Source: UBA7672 sp031419455 | GTDB lineage: Bacteria; Pseudomonadota; Alphaproteobacteria; Caulobacterales; Hyphomonadaceae | Assembly: GCA_031419455.1 (NCBI GenBank) | Contig: JANOKS010000121.1 | Coordinates: forward strand, 1 to 34,527 | Length of the DNA: 34,527 bases | Direction of reading: 5' to 3' | Shown here: piece after piece, positions 16,132 through 23,555 of the stretch | Layout: every line of letters begins with the position of its first letter | Position numbering within the stretch: the first letter of the stretch is position 1 | Translations under genes and position numbers: made by a program | Notes under the pieces: model-generated | Told to the model about the DNA's origin: nothing | Database searches by the model: none | What the model saw: the letters and a program-made list of their open reading frames with translations, nothing else

Positions 16132-17265
16132 TCATCCGTCCTCGCCGAAAAGAGGCATCTGGCTGCCGGGATCTTGTCGTGGCGGTGCTCGGAAGAGGTC
16201 GGTGCGGAGAGCGGTGCGGGCGGAGTTGAGACCAAGGCGGCGGGTGGTGTTGCGGAATCGTGCGGCGATCAGTTCGGCGTAGGGGCCATCGCCGCGCTGG
16301 CGGACTTTCCATTCGGAACGGTAGTCCTGGCCCTGGTGCATGCCGCGCATGAGGGACATCACGCGTTTGGCGCGGTCGGGGTAGTGCGCTTCCAGCCATT
16401 CGGTGAAGAGGCCGGCGATTTCGAGCGGCAAGCGCAGGAGCACATAGCCGGCGCGTTTGGCGCCTGCGTCGGCGGCGGCTTCGAGGAGCTGTTCGAGTTC
16501 GGGCTCGTTGAGGGCCGGGATCAGCGGCGCCGTCATCGCCGTGACCGGGATGCCGTTCCGGACAAGTTCGCGCATCACATCAAGGCGGCGGTGCGGGGCG
16601 GCGCAGCGTGGCTCCATCGTGCGGGCAAGTTTTCGGTCGAGCGTGGTGAAGGAGACCGCGACGGAGACGAGGCCTTTCTCCGCCATCGGCGCCAGCAGGT
16701 CGAGATCGCGCAGGATCAGCGCTGACTTGGTTATCAGCATCACCGGATGGTTGAACTCGGACAGCACTTCAAGGACGCCGCGCGTGATGCGCAGCTCCTT
16801 TTCGAGCGGCTGGTAGATGTCGGTGTCACCAGCGAACTGGATGGGGCTGGGTCTGTACGTTTTCTTCGACAGCTCGCGCCGGAGAAGAGCGGGGGCGGAG
16901 GGCTTCACGAAGATCTTGGTCTCGAAATCGAGGCCGGGCGAGAGGCCGCGATAGGCGTGGTTGGGGCGGGCAAAGCAGTAGATGCAGCCATGCTCGCAAC
17001 CCTTGTAGGGATTGATCGTCCGGTCGAAGCCGATGTCGGGCGAGGTGTTGTAGGTAATGATGGTTTTCGGCTTTTCGAGGATGGTCTCGGTCTTCAGCGC
17101 CTCAAGCTTTTCATCCGTCATCCAACCGTCATCGAACGGTTCTGCATACTGGCGCTCGAACCGGCCGGAGGCGTTGGATAACGCGCCGCGGCCGCGCGCC
17201 TGGTCGCGCAATTCGGACCAGTCGGCGTCGAGCGATCGGGTTTTCCATCTGTCTTGCGGGGGCAT
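16132..17265 (-). CDS. PA0069-type radical SAM protein
   Basis: The 377-residue protein has the radical SAM cluster motif C90-E-H-G-C94-I-Y-C97, preceded by FDRTINPYKG. Further family segments are FAGDTDIYQPLEKELRITR, VMLITKSALILRD, SFTTLDRKLARTMEPR, MTAPLIPALN and RFRNTTRRLG. The family is related to SplB spore photoproduct lyase and to Rv2578c-type proteins. A DNA-repair role is often suggested but not proven. It lies upstream of ccrM on the same strand, 103 bases away, but ccrM has its own regulatory leader in that gap. The region before its ATG is AT-rich and holds a 22-base direct repeat. Confidence 0.9.
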   Translation of the reverse strand: MPPQDRWKTRSLDADWSELRDQARGRGALSNASGRFERQYAEPFDDGWMTDEKLEALKTETILEKPKTIITYNTSPDIGFDRTINPYKGCEHGCIYCFARPNHAYRGLSPGLDFETKIFVKPSAPALLRRELSKKTYRPSPIQFAGDTDIYQPLEKELRITRGVLEVLSEFNHPVMLITKSALILRDLDLLAPMAEKGLVSVAVSFTTLDRKLARTMEPRCAAPHRRLDVMRELVRNGIPVTAMTAPLIPALNEPELEQLLEAAADAGAKRAGYVLLRLPLEIAGLFTEWLEAHYPDRAKRVMSLMRGMHQGQDYRSEWKVRQRGDGPYAELIAARFRNTTRRLGLNSARTALRTDLFRAPPRQDPGSQMPLFGEDG

Positions 17266-17297
17266 TGATCTGCATCAGTAACCAAGGTCTCCAGACT

Positions 17298-17331
17298 AGA
17301 ACAAAACAGAAAATAAAAAAGAACAAAACAG
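17298..17331 (-). promoter_or_regulatory. AT-rich direct repeat with GAAC half-sites, possible SOS-type operator
   Basis: AGAACAAAACAG occurs at 17298-17309 and again at 17320-17331, a 22-base period, in an otherwise GC-rich window. It lies 33-66 bases upstream of the radical SAM gene. Alphaproteobacterial LexA boxes are GAAC-N7-GAAC, often written AGAACAAAA; here each copy has only one good half. The repeat is certain, the regulator is a guess. Confidence 0.4.
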
Positions 17332-17538
17332 GCTTGCGCTGCCGCTCGTCCTGTAGTTCGTTGTGGATGAGCTCCCCGAACGCAGAGCCTTGAAGGCCGG
17401 TCGAAGAGTCAGGAAGCAGGACCCCGCCCGCAGCTGGTCCGGCTTCTCCACGAGGCGGCGGATCGATGTTGAGTCGGTCCGCCGCTGGTCCCGGCAGGCG
17501 CACGGCGGCCGCGCAGGTCGAAGCGCGCGGCCGCGATC

Positions 17539-18198
17539 TCAGACGCGCGGGAGCGCTGAGGTGAGTAGCGAATAGCGAATGGGGAATTCGGGTGGACCGC
17601 GGGCGTATGCGAGCACGCGCTCGTGCTTCGACGGACGCTCCCCTCGGTCGCTGCTCAGCATGAGCGCCAGGGGAGATTTGCGGGATGAATATGTAGCAGC
17701 ACCCACCAGCTCATGCTGAGCAGCCGCGCGCAGAGCGGCGTCCGTCGAAGCATGGGCTGCGGGCTGATCGCTGGCGTTGATGCCTTCGCGCCTGACGAGG
17801 CGCCTGAAGCGCGCGCGGATGATGGCTTCTGGATTGGCAGCCCAGCGGGCCAGCGCGAGGAAGCGGCGGTTCATCTCGAAGGGCGTGCGCGGGCATGGGC
17901 CGCCGAAGGTGGCGGGCGGCGTTAGCTGAATTTTCGTGTCGTCGAGGTTGAGAGGGTGGCCGTTGAGGAGCTGTTTGACGCCTTGCGCGATCAGCCGGTC
18001 GCGGAGCCATTCGGACTGGCGCAGGCCTTCCCAGCTATCGCGCCAGTCCGGCTTGAAGCGATGGCCGTGGCGGGCGCGCCTGAACCGGGCGATGTAGTTG
18101 AGGAGCATCGCGAGCCACGCGACAAAAGCATAGACAGGCCAGGCCCAGCTTGGGGCCTCGCCTTGTGTCGATGCGTCGTGGGTTTCAGCGACTGTCAT
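17539..18198 (-). CDS. Hypothetical protein with one membrane segment; 3' end formed by repeats
   Basis: The reading frame is 219 residues. The first 145 look protein-like: MTVAETHDAS, a probable membrane segment at about 18-37 (AWPVYAFVAWLAMLLNYIA), then a basic helical region with RDSWEGLRQSEWLRDRLI and TPFEMNRRFLALARW. I do not recognise the family. Residues about 149-192 are encoded by the inverted repeat at 17624-17752, and the tail (HERVLAYARGPPEFPIRYSL) resembles translated intergenic repeat DNA, so the original C-terminus has probably been replaced. No Shine-Dalgarno precedes the ATG at 18198. A perfect TATAAT at 18206-18211 on the minus strand would give an almost leaderless mRNA. 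The gap upstream holds four GGGGGAAA repeats. Confidence 0.5.
   Translation of the reverse strand: MTVAETHDASTQGEAPSWAWPVYAFVAWLAMLLNYIARFRRARHGHRFKPDWRDSWEGLRQSEWLRDRLIAQGVKQLLNGHPLNLDDTKIQLTPPATFGGPCPRTPFEMNRRFLALARWAANPEAIIRARFRRLVRREGINASDQPAAHASTDAALRAAAQHELVGAATYSSRKSPLALMLSSDRGERPSKHERVLAYARGPPEFPIRYSLLTSALPRV
17624..17752. repeat. Two-part inverted repeat inside a reading frame
   Basis: Outer arms TGCTTCGACGGACGC (17624-17638) and its exact complement (17738-17752), and inner arms GCTGCTCAGCATGAGC (17650-17665) and its exact complement (17709-17724), enclose a 43-base centre. Each half resembles the CTTCGACGG...CTCAGCATGAGC extragenic palindromes of alphaproteobacteria, so this is a head-to-head pair. 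The spacer lengths between arms differ slightly on the two sides. Confidence 0.8.
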
Positions 18199-18220
18199 GG
18201 GCGCGATTATACGGCGCCAT

Positions 18221-18332
18221 TTTCCCCCGCCGATCCTGTGCCTCTGTTTCCCCCAAATTTTTCGGGCAAGTGGTTGAGATTGCGGGAGAAGATTTCTGAG
18301 TTTCCCCCAAATCGTGACAACGACTTTCCCCC
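18221..18332 (-). repeat. Four spaced copies of GGGGGAAA upstream of the hypothetical gene
   Basis: TTTCCCCC on the plus strand occurs at 18221, 18247, 18301 and 18325. Three copies extend on the minus strand to (T)TGGGGGAAA. Start-to-start distances are 26, 54 and 24 bases, roughly one or two multiples of 26. The copies fill the 187-base gap upstream of the gene starting at 18198 and downstream of the small lipoprotein gene. Confidence 0.55.
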
Positions 18333-18385
18333 AATCTCGGCGCCAATCCGGGACCGCCCGGCGATCCCAGCTGGCGTGCGTGCGG

Positions 18386-18586
18386 CTACTGGCCCTGCAG
18401 CCCCTTCGTCATTTCCTGCATGATCACCGCGCTGCACGCTGCCTCGTGCGCGGTAGCTTCCGTCTCGGTCGGCGTGATCTTGCCTTCGATGGCGGCCTTG
18501 CACCATTCGGCGCTGCCGGGCGCCGGCGTACATGCGGCGGCCAGCGTGACAGTGGCGGCGAGAAGTCCGATCGTCCGGATCGACAT
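18386..18586 (-). CDS. Small DUF3012-like lipoprotein
   Basis: The 66-residue protein begins MSIRTIGLLAATVTLAAACTP, a lipoprotein signal peptide with lipobox LAAAC. The mature part starts CTPAPGSAEWCKAAIEGK, resembling DUF3012 small lipoproteins (CTP..GS..WC), and ends with a second half containing one more Cys (EAACSAVIMQEMTKG). Including the lipidated Cys there are three cysteines. The ATG at 18586 is preferred over an in-frame start at 18643 because GGGGGA lies about 9 bases before it. A 6-bp hairpin (18601-18618) lies just upstream. Function is unknown. Confidence 0.7.
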   Translation of the reverse strand: MSIRTIGLLAATVTLAAACTPAPGSAEWCKAAIEGKITPTETEATAHEAACSAVIMQEMTKGLQGQ

Positions 18587-18665
18587 GATTGCAATCCCCC
18601 ACGGGCCTGATCGCCCGTGACGGAAGTTTCGCGCTCGGATCATGAAAGAGTCAACGCGCCGGGCG

Positions 18666-19502
18666 TCAGAGCCTTTCCCCGCGCGTGATGCCGAGTTCGT
18701 CGCAGAGTTTGGCGATGGCGCGGAGGTCGTCCCAGGCTTTGGATTTGTCCTCGGGGCGGCGCAGCAGATAGGCGGGGTGGAGCATCGGGATGCAGGGGAT
18801 CGCGGCGAGGCCTTCCTGTGCGTAGCTCAGCTTGCGGCCGCGCAGCTTCATGATGCCGTCGTCCTTGCCCAGCATGGCGCTGGTGGCGAACTTGCCGGCG
18901 GTGAGGAGAAGCTTTGGCTGCTTGAGCTCGATCTGGCGCACCAGGAAAGGAGCGCACATCTGCATCTCGACTTGGGAGGGGTCGCGATTGCCGGGCGGGC
19001 GCCAGTAGATCAGGTTGGTGATGTAGACATTTGACTGACGGCTGAGGCCGATGGCGGCGAGCATCCTGTCCAGCAGCTGGCCGGCGCGGCCGACGAAGGG
19101 GAGGCCACGCGCGTCTTCTTCGGCGCCGGGGGCTTCGCCGACGATCATGATCTCGGCGTCATAGGCGCCGTCGCAGACGACGGTGGTCTTGGCGGCTTTC
19201 TTGAGCGGGCAGCCGTCATACTGTTCGACGATGGCGCGGAGTTCGGCGAGGGAGTTGGCCTGGGCGGCGAGGCGTTTCGCATCGTTGATGGGGTTGTTGT
19301 TGAGCTTGCGGGGCGCGCCGCGCGGGGCGGCGGGCATGTCGGGCGTGCGTGGCGCTGATGGTGCGCGGGTTGGCGTCGCGGCCAGCGGGGCTGTGCTGCC
19401 CGCAGGACGCCAGTAGCGGAGCAGGCGCGCTTCTTCCAGGCCCATGTCGGCCCAGAAGTCGGCGAGGGCGCGCAGCGCAAGGTCTGATTGGGGGTGCGTC
19501 AT
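18666..19502 (-). CDS. Uracil-DNA glycosylase, family 4-like, with altered cluster cysteines
   Basis: The 278-residue protein has an N-terminal low-complexity Pro/Ala region (about 30-65) and then a UDG superfamily domain: motif GEAPGAEEDARGLPFVGRAG at about 122-141 and the second active-site motif LHPAYLLRRP at about 241-250. It excises uracil from DNA to start base-excision repair. Classic family 4 enzymes hold a 4Fe-4S cluster by C-x2-C and C-x15-C. Here Cys98 and Cys183 remain, while the partner positions are Tyr95 and Trp167 (YWRPPGNR). From memory this is a common alphaproteobacterial variant. It is divergent from the ETF-QO gene across 124 bases. Confidence 0.88.
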   Translation of the reverse strand: MTHPQSDLALRALADFWADMGLEEARLLRYWRPAGSTAPLAATPTRAPSAPRTPDMPAAPRGAPRKLNNNPINDAKRLAAQANSLAELRAIVEQYDGCPLKKAAKTTVVCDGAYDAEIMIVGEAPGAEEDARGLPFVGRAGQLLDRMLAAIGLSRQSNVYITNLIYWRPPGNRDPSQVEMQMCAPFLVRQIELKQPKLLLTAGKFATSAMLGKDDGIMKLRGRKLSYAQEGLAAIPCIPMLHPAYLLRRPEDKSKAWDDLRAIAKLCDELGITRGERL

Positions 19503-19626
19503 GCCGCCCTTTGACTCCGTGCTTGTTGCATCTGATCCATGAGGCTAACTAGCCCGCAGGTATAGGGATTTCCGCCCCAGATCGATTCATGTGTCGATTC
19601 CCGCGGGGCATTCGGAGACTGGTATA

Positions 19627-21297
19627 ATGGCTGAGGCCGTCGAGCGGGAGTCCATGGATTTCGACGTGGTCATCGTGGGCGCAGGCCCCGCTGGCCTCGC
19701 CGCGGCGATACGCATCAAGCAGATGGCGGCGGAGACCGGCAAGGACGTCTCTGTCGTGGTGCTGGAGAAGGGCTCGGAAGTCGGGGCGCATGTGCTGTCG
19801 GGCGCGGTGATGGACCCACGCGCGATGGACGAGCTGATCCCGGACTGGAAGGAGAAGGGCTGTCCGTTCGAGACGCCGGTGACCAAGGACACGTTCCTGG
19901 TGCTGGGCGAGCAGGGCTCGATGCCGCTTCCCGTCTTCCTGATGCCGCCGATGCTGCACAATCACGGCATGTATATCGGCTCGCTGGGAAGCGTGACGCG
20001 CTGGATGGCGCAACAGGCGGAAGCGCTGGGCGTGGAAATCTATCCGGGGTTTGCGGCGTCTGACCTGACCTATCGCGAAGATGGCTCCATCAAGGGCGTC
20101 GTTGCAGGCGTGATGGGGATCGAGAAGAATGGCGAGCCGGGGCCGAATTATTCGCCGGGCATGGAGCTGAACGGCAAGTATGTGCTGATCGGCGAGGGCG
20201 TGCGCGGGTCGCTGGCCAAGCGGTTGATCCGCGACTTCAAGCTCGACAAGGATTCGCAGCCGCAGAAGTTCGGCATCGGCATCAAGGAGCTGTGGCAGGT
20301 TCCGGCCGAGCAGCACAGACCGGGCTTCGTGCAGCACACGTTCGGCTGGCCGCTGACGAACAGCACGGGCGGGGGCACGTTCATGTACCACTTTGGCGAT
20401 CGCTATGTGGCGGTCGGGCTGGTGGTGCATCTGAACTACAAGAACCCGTGGCTGTCGCCATTCGAGGAGTTCCAGCGCTTCAAGCATCACCCTGAGGTGT
20501 CGAAATATCTCGTGGGCGGGTCGCGCATCTCTTATGGCTCGCGGGCGATCACCGAGGGCGGGTATCAGTCGATCCCGAAGCTGATCTTTCCGGGCGGGGC
20601 GCTGATCGGCTGCTCGGCGGGCTTCGTGAATCTGCCGCGCATCAAGGGCAGCCACAATGCGATGAAGACGGGCATGCTGGCGGGCGAGGCTGCGTTCGTG
20701 GCGGTAACCGATGGCCGGCAGGGCGATGAGCTGACGGCCTACGAGCGCGCGTTCACCACGAGCTGGGTGGCGAAGGAGCTGAAGGCGGTCCGCAATGCCA
20801 AGCCGCTGTGGACGAAGTTCGGCACGATGCTCGGTATTCCGCTGACGGGGCTCGACCTGTGGGTCAACACGATCTTCGGGCGGTTCTCGTTCTTCGGGAC
20901 AATGAAGCACAAGAAGTCGGATGCGAAGTCGCTGGAGCCGGCGGCGAAACACAAGAAGATCGTCTATCCGAAACCGGACGGCGTCCTGTCGTTCGATCGC
21001 CTGACAAGCGTGGCTTACTCATTCACCAACCATGGCGAGGACCAGCCGGCGCACCTGAAAGTGGCGGACATGGCGTTGCAGAAGGCGAGCGAGCTGGGCG
21101 TCTATGGCGGTCCGTCGAACCGCTACTGCCCGGCCGGCGTCTATGAGTGGGTGGAGGAAGCGAATGGCGACAAGCGCTTCCAGATCAACGCGCAGAACTG
21201 CGTCCACTGCAAGACGTGCGATATCAAGGACCCGAACCAGAACATCACCTGGACGACGCCCGAAGGTGGTGGGGGACCGAACTACCCGAATATGTAG
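19627..21297 (+). CDS. Electron transfer flavoprotein:ubiquinone oxidoreductase
   Basis: The 556-residue inner-membrane-associated flavoprotein begins with MDFDVVIVGAGPAGLAAAIR, the FAD-binding GxGxxG. It has the ubiquinone-binding and substrate regions LSGAVMDPRAMDEL, IGEGVRGSLAKRL and GGYQSIPKL, and a C-terminal ferredoxin-like 4Fe-4S domain with YCPAGVYEW and NCVHCKTCDIKDP. It transfers electrons from ETF to ubiquinone, so it is the exit for electrons from acyl-CoA dehydrogenases including Mcd. The ATG at 19627 has GGAG 9 bases upstream and is preferred over a GTG at 19591. No transmembrane helix is expected; the family binds the membrane peripherally. Confidence 0.95.
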   Translation: MAEAVERESMDFDVVIVGAGPAGLAAAIRIKQMAAETGKDVSVVVLEKGSEVGAHVLSGAVMDPRAMDELIPDWKEKGCPFETPVTKDTFLVLGEQGSMPLPVFLMPPMLHNHGMYIGSLGSVTRWMAQQAEALGVEIYPGFAASDLTYREDGSIKGVVAGVMGIEKNGEPGPNYSPGMELNGKYVLIGEGVRGSLAKRLIRDFKLDKDSQPQKFGIGIKELWQVPAEQHRPGFVQHTFGWPLTNSTGGGTFMYHFGDRYVAVGLVVHLNYKNPWLSPFEEFQRFKHHPEVSKYLVGGSRISYGSRAITEGGYQSIPKLIFPGGALIGCSAGFVNLPRIKGSHNAMKTGMLAGEAAFVAVTDGRQGDELTAYERAFTTSWVAKELKAVRNAKPLWTKFGTMLGIPLTGLDLWVNTIFGRFSFFGTMKHKKSDAKSLEPAAKHKKIVYPKPDGVLSFDRLTSVAYSFTNHGEDQPAHLKVADMALQKASELGVYGGPSNRYCPAGVYEWVEEANGDKRFQINAQNCVHCKTCDIKDPNQNITWTTPEGGGGPNYPNM

Positions 21298-21421
21298 TCG
21301 GGTGGCGCTGGGCCAAAGACATCAGCGCGCTTGGTATCCGCCGCTTTAACGCCAAAATGCGTGATGCAACTGGGACTCTGGCTCGGTTGAGCCTTCGGTT
21401 GTGTTCGGATAGCGTCGGCAG

Positions 21422-23476
21422 ATGAAACGATACAAAATTCGCCTGATACTTGCGGCTTCGGCGGCCGTGCTGCTTGGCGCGTGCGCCACGGGCGGTGTGC
21501 CGGGGTTCGGCGATATGGGTGGGTGCCGGACCGTCTATGTGTTCACGGGCGGCGGCGTGCAGCCGATGAGCACGTGCGGGCAGTTGCCGCGTGACACGCT
21601 GAGCGTGCAGCGCGCGATGATTGCGCCGCTGCCGGAAGGGGATGCGCCGGTTGATCCGGCGGCGGCGCTTGTCCAGCCGGTCACGCCGGCATCCGCGGCG
21701 GCGGCGGCGACCGCGCCGTTCGATGCGCCGCTGGCGCCGTATGCAAGCCCCAACGCGATGATCGAGAACGCCGACATGAATGCGTTCATGACGCGCGTGC
21801 GGCGCGACTTCGCCAATTCGGAAAGCGCGGGCGCGTGGGGTTACATGGTGGTCGATGCGATCGCGGCCGATGATCCGGCCACGGCGCAGACGGTGATCGA
21901 CGCACTGGAGGGCAAGCCGCCGCAGGAATGGATGAGCGCCAACCACATGCGGCCGTGGGTGTTCGCATTCAACGCCCGCGCTGACGAAGCGAAGGCGGAG
22001 ATGGTGAAGCTGCGCCGTGCGCTGCCGTCGGCGACAGTACTGGGGCATCGCGCGTTGCTGGCGGAGGGGCTCGGCGATTTTGACGGCGCGCTGGCGGTCT
22101 ATGACGAGGCGCCGGATAATTTTGATGCACCCGATCCGTCGGAAGCGGGATCGATGACGTTTTTTGCGCGGGCGCGGGCGTTCAACGCGCAACGCCTGCT
22201 GGCGCTGCGCCAGGCGGAGCTGCTGCGCGGGATCAATCGCGATGCAGAGGCAGTGACGCTGCTGACGCGGCTGCTCGCTGCCTCGCCGCAGGACAGCTAT
22301 GTCGAGTCGCGGCTGGAGAAGGCGAAGTCGGGCGAGGATCGCGGGAAGCCGCGCACGCTGAAGCAGGCGATGGCGTTGGCGATCGGGGACGAGGCAGACC
22401 TGGTCGAGGAACAGGAAGCCATCATGGCGGCGATGAGCGGGCGCGGCGCGAAGACGCCGTTCAACCACTTGCTGTCGTCGATGCGCCAGAGCGCCCTGCT
22501 GGTCGATCCGGACAATGGCGAGATCCGCATCGGCGAGGCGGGCAAGCTGTATGCGCAGGGCAAGTTCGAGCCGGCGCTGCGCCTCTCGCAGATCGGCAAT
22601 CCGCGCAAGGAGCATGCAGCGCTGCTGCAGTCGACCGCGGGGCTCGCCGCGCTCGAACTGGGGTCGCCGGAGACGATGGAGGCGATGGTCGAGCGGTCGC
22701 TGAAGATCGACAATAGCGCGGATGCGAAGGTGCAGGCGGCAAGCTCGCTGGTGTCGGCGAACAGGTTGCCGCGCGCGCTTCAGCTGGTCGACCAGGCGAT
22801 GCGCCAGGGCAGAATGTCGGATGCGCAGCGTGTGTTCGCGCTGCTGACGCGCTCACAGGCGCACAGCCAGGGCGGCAACATGGCGCTGGCCGTGAGCGAT
22901 GCGCGGGCGGCGCGAGCGATCCGCGACGATGAATCGACGCAGCAATTCCTTGCCTCGCTTCTGGTGGACACTTCGGAGCGGCAGGAGGGGCTCGGCATCA
23001 TGCGCAAGATGCTGGCAGACACGCCGGACAATACCGGGCTGATGAACAATTTCGGCTATTCGCTGGTGGACGGCCATGCGAGTGAGGCGGAGCTGGAGGA
23101 AGGCTTCCGCATGCTGAAGCAGGCCATCCGCCTGACGCCAGATGAGCCGAACCTGCTGGATTCGATTGGATGGGCCTACTACCAGTATGGCGACTTCCGC
23201 GAGGCGAACCGCTTCATCGAGATGGCGCTGGAGGCCTATGCGCCGTTCGGACACTGGGAGCTGTCGGATCACATGGGCGACGTGAAGTGGCGTCTGGGCG
23301 AACCGGAGGAGGCGCGCAAGCACTGGCGCGAGGCGTTGATGGCCTATCCGCCGGGCGAGAATGCACGGCGGCTGGACGCCAAGCTGCGCGAGGGACTGAC
23401 GACGCCTGCGCCAACGCGCCGCGACACGCCGGAGGTTCCGCTGAACCAGCGGGATGAAAGTATCAGCGATATCTGA
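21422..23476 (+). CDS. TPR-repeat lipoprotein
   Basis: The 684-residue protein has a lipoprotein signal peptide (KRYKIRLILAASAAVLLGAC, lipobox LLGAC with Cys21), a Pro/Ala-rich linker to about residue 115, and then alpha-helical repeats to the end. The clearest TPR units are near 540-650: NFGYSLVDGHASEAELEEGF, LLDSIGWAYYQYGDFREANR and HMGDVKWRLGEPEEARKHW. It probably sits in the outer membrane or periplasm as a scaffold. No enzymatic domain is visible. No strong Shine-Dalgarno precedes the ATG. The next gene encodes a second TPR protein with the same C-terminal pattern; 79 bases separate them. Confidence 0.85.
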   Translation: MKRYKIRLILAASAAVLLGACATGGVPGFGDMGGCRTVYVFTGGGVQPMSTCGQLPRDTLSVQRAMIAPLPEGDAPVDPAAALVQPVTPASAAAAATAPFDAPLAPYASPNAMIENADMNAFMTRVRRDFANSESAGAWGYMVVDAIAADDPATAQTVIDALEGKPPQEWMSANHMRPWVFAFNARADEAKAEMVKLRRALPSATVLGHRALLAEGLGDFDGALAVYDEAPDNFDAPDPSEAGSMTFFARARAFNAQRLLALRQAELLRGINRDAEAVTLLTRLLAASPQDSYVESRLEKAKSGEDRGKPRTLKQAMALAIGDEADLVEEQEAIMAAMSGRGAKTPFNHLLSSMRQSALLVDPDNGEIRIGEAGKLYAQGKFEPALRLSQIGNPRKEHAALLQSTAGLAALELGSPETMEAMVERSLKIDNSADAKVQAASSLVSANRLPRALQLVDQAMRQGRMSDAQRVFALLTRSQAHSQGGNMALAVSDARAARAIRDDESTQQFLASLLVDTSERQEGLGIMRKMLADTPDNTGLMNNFGYSLVDGHASEAELEEGFRMLKQAIRLTPDEPNLLDSIGWAYYQYGDFREANRFIEMALEAYAPFGHWELSDHMGDVKWRLGEPEEARKHWREALMAYPPGENARRLDAKLREGLTTPAPTRRDTPEVPLNQRDESISDI

Positions 23477-23555
23477 GGTATCTCGGCGCTGACGCCCGAA
23501 GCCTTAACCGTACCCGGCGGTTGATGCCGGCGGCGGCGTAAGGCAACATGCGCGG

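Noticed and set aside
17129..17503. Minus-strand frame overlapping the start of the radical SAM gene and the upstream gap
   Set aside because: The Phe-rich stretch is translated from the AT-rich repeat; no RBS or family signal, and it runs into a certain gene in another frame.
18601..18618. ACGGGC-CTGATC-GCCCGT hairpin as terminator of the uracil-DNA glycosylase gene
   Set aside because: Only a 6-bp stem with no T-run on the minus strand; too weak to call.
19623..19628. TATAAT hexamer at the ETF-QO start
   Set aside because: It overlaps the start codon and would put the transcript start inside the gene, so it is chance.
19549..20952. Long minus-strand frame (467 codons) across ETF-QO
   Set aside because: Mirror of the ETF-QO gene, Arg/His-rich, no motif or start signal.
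21245..22615. Long minus-strand frame (456 codons) across the first TPR gene
   Set aside because: Antisense shadow with Arg/His/Leu bias and no recognisable domain.
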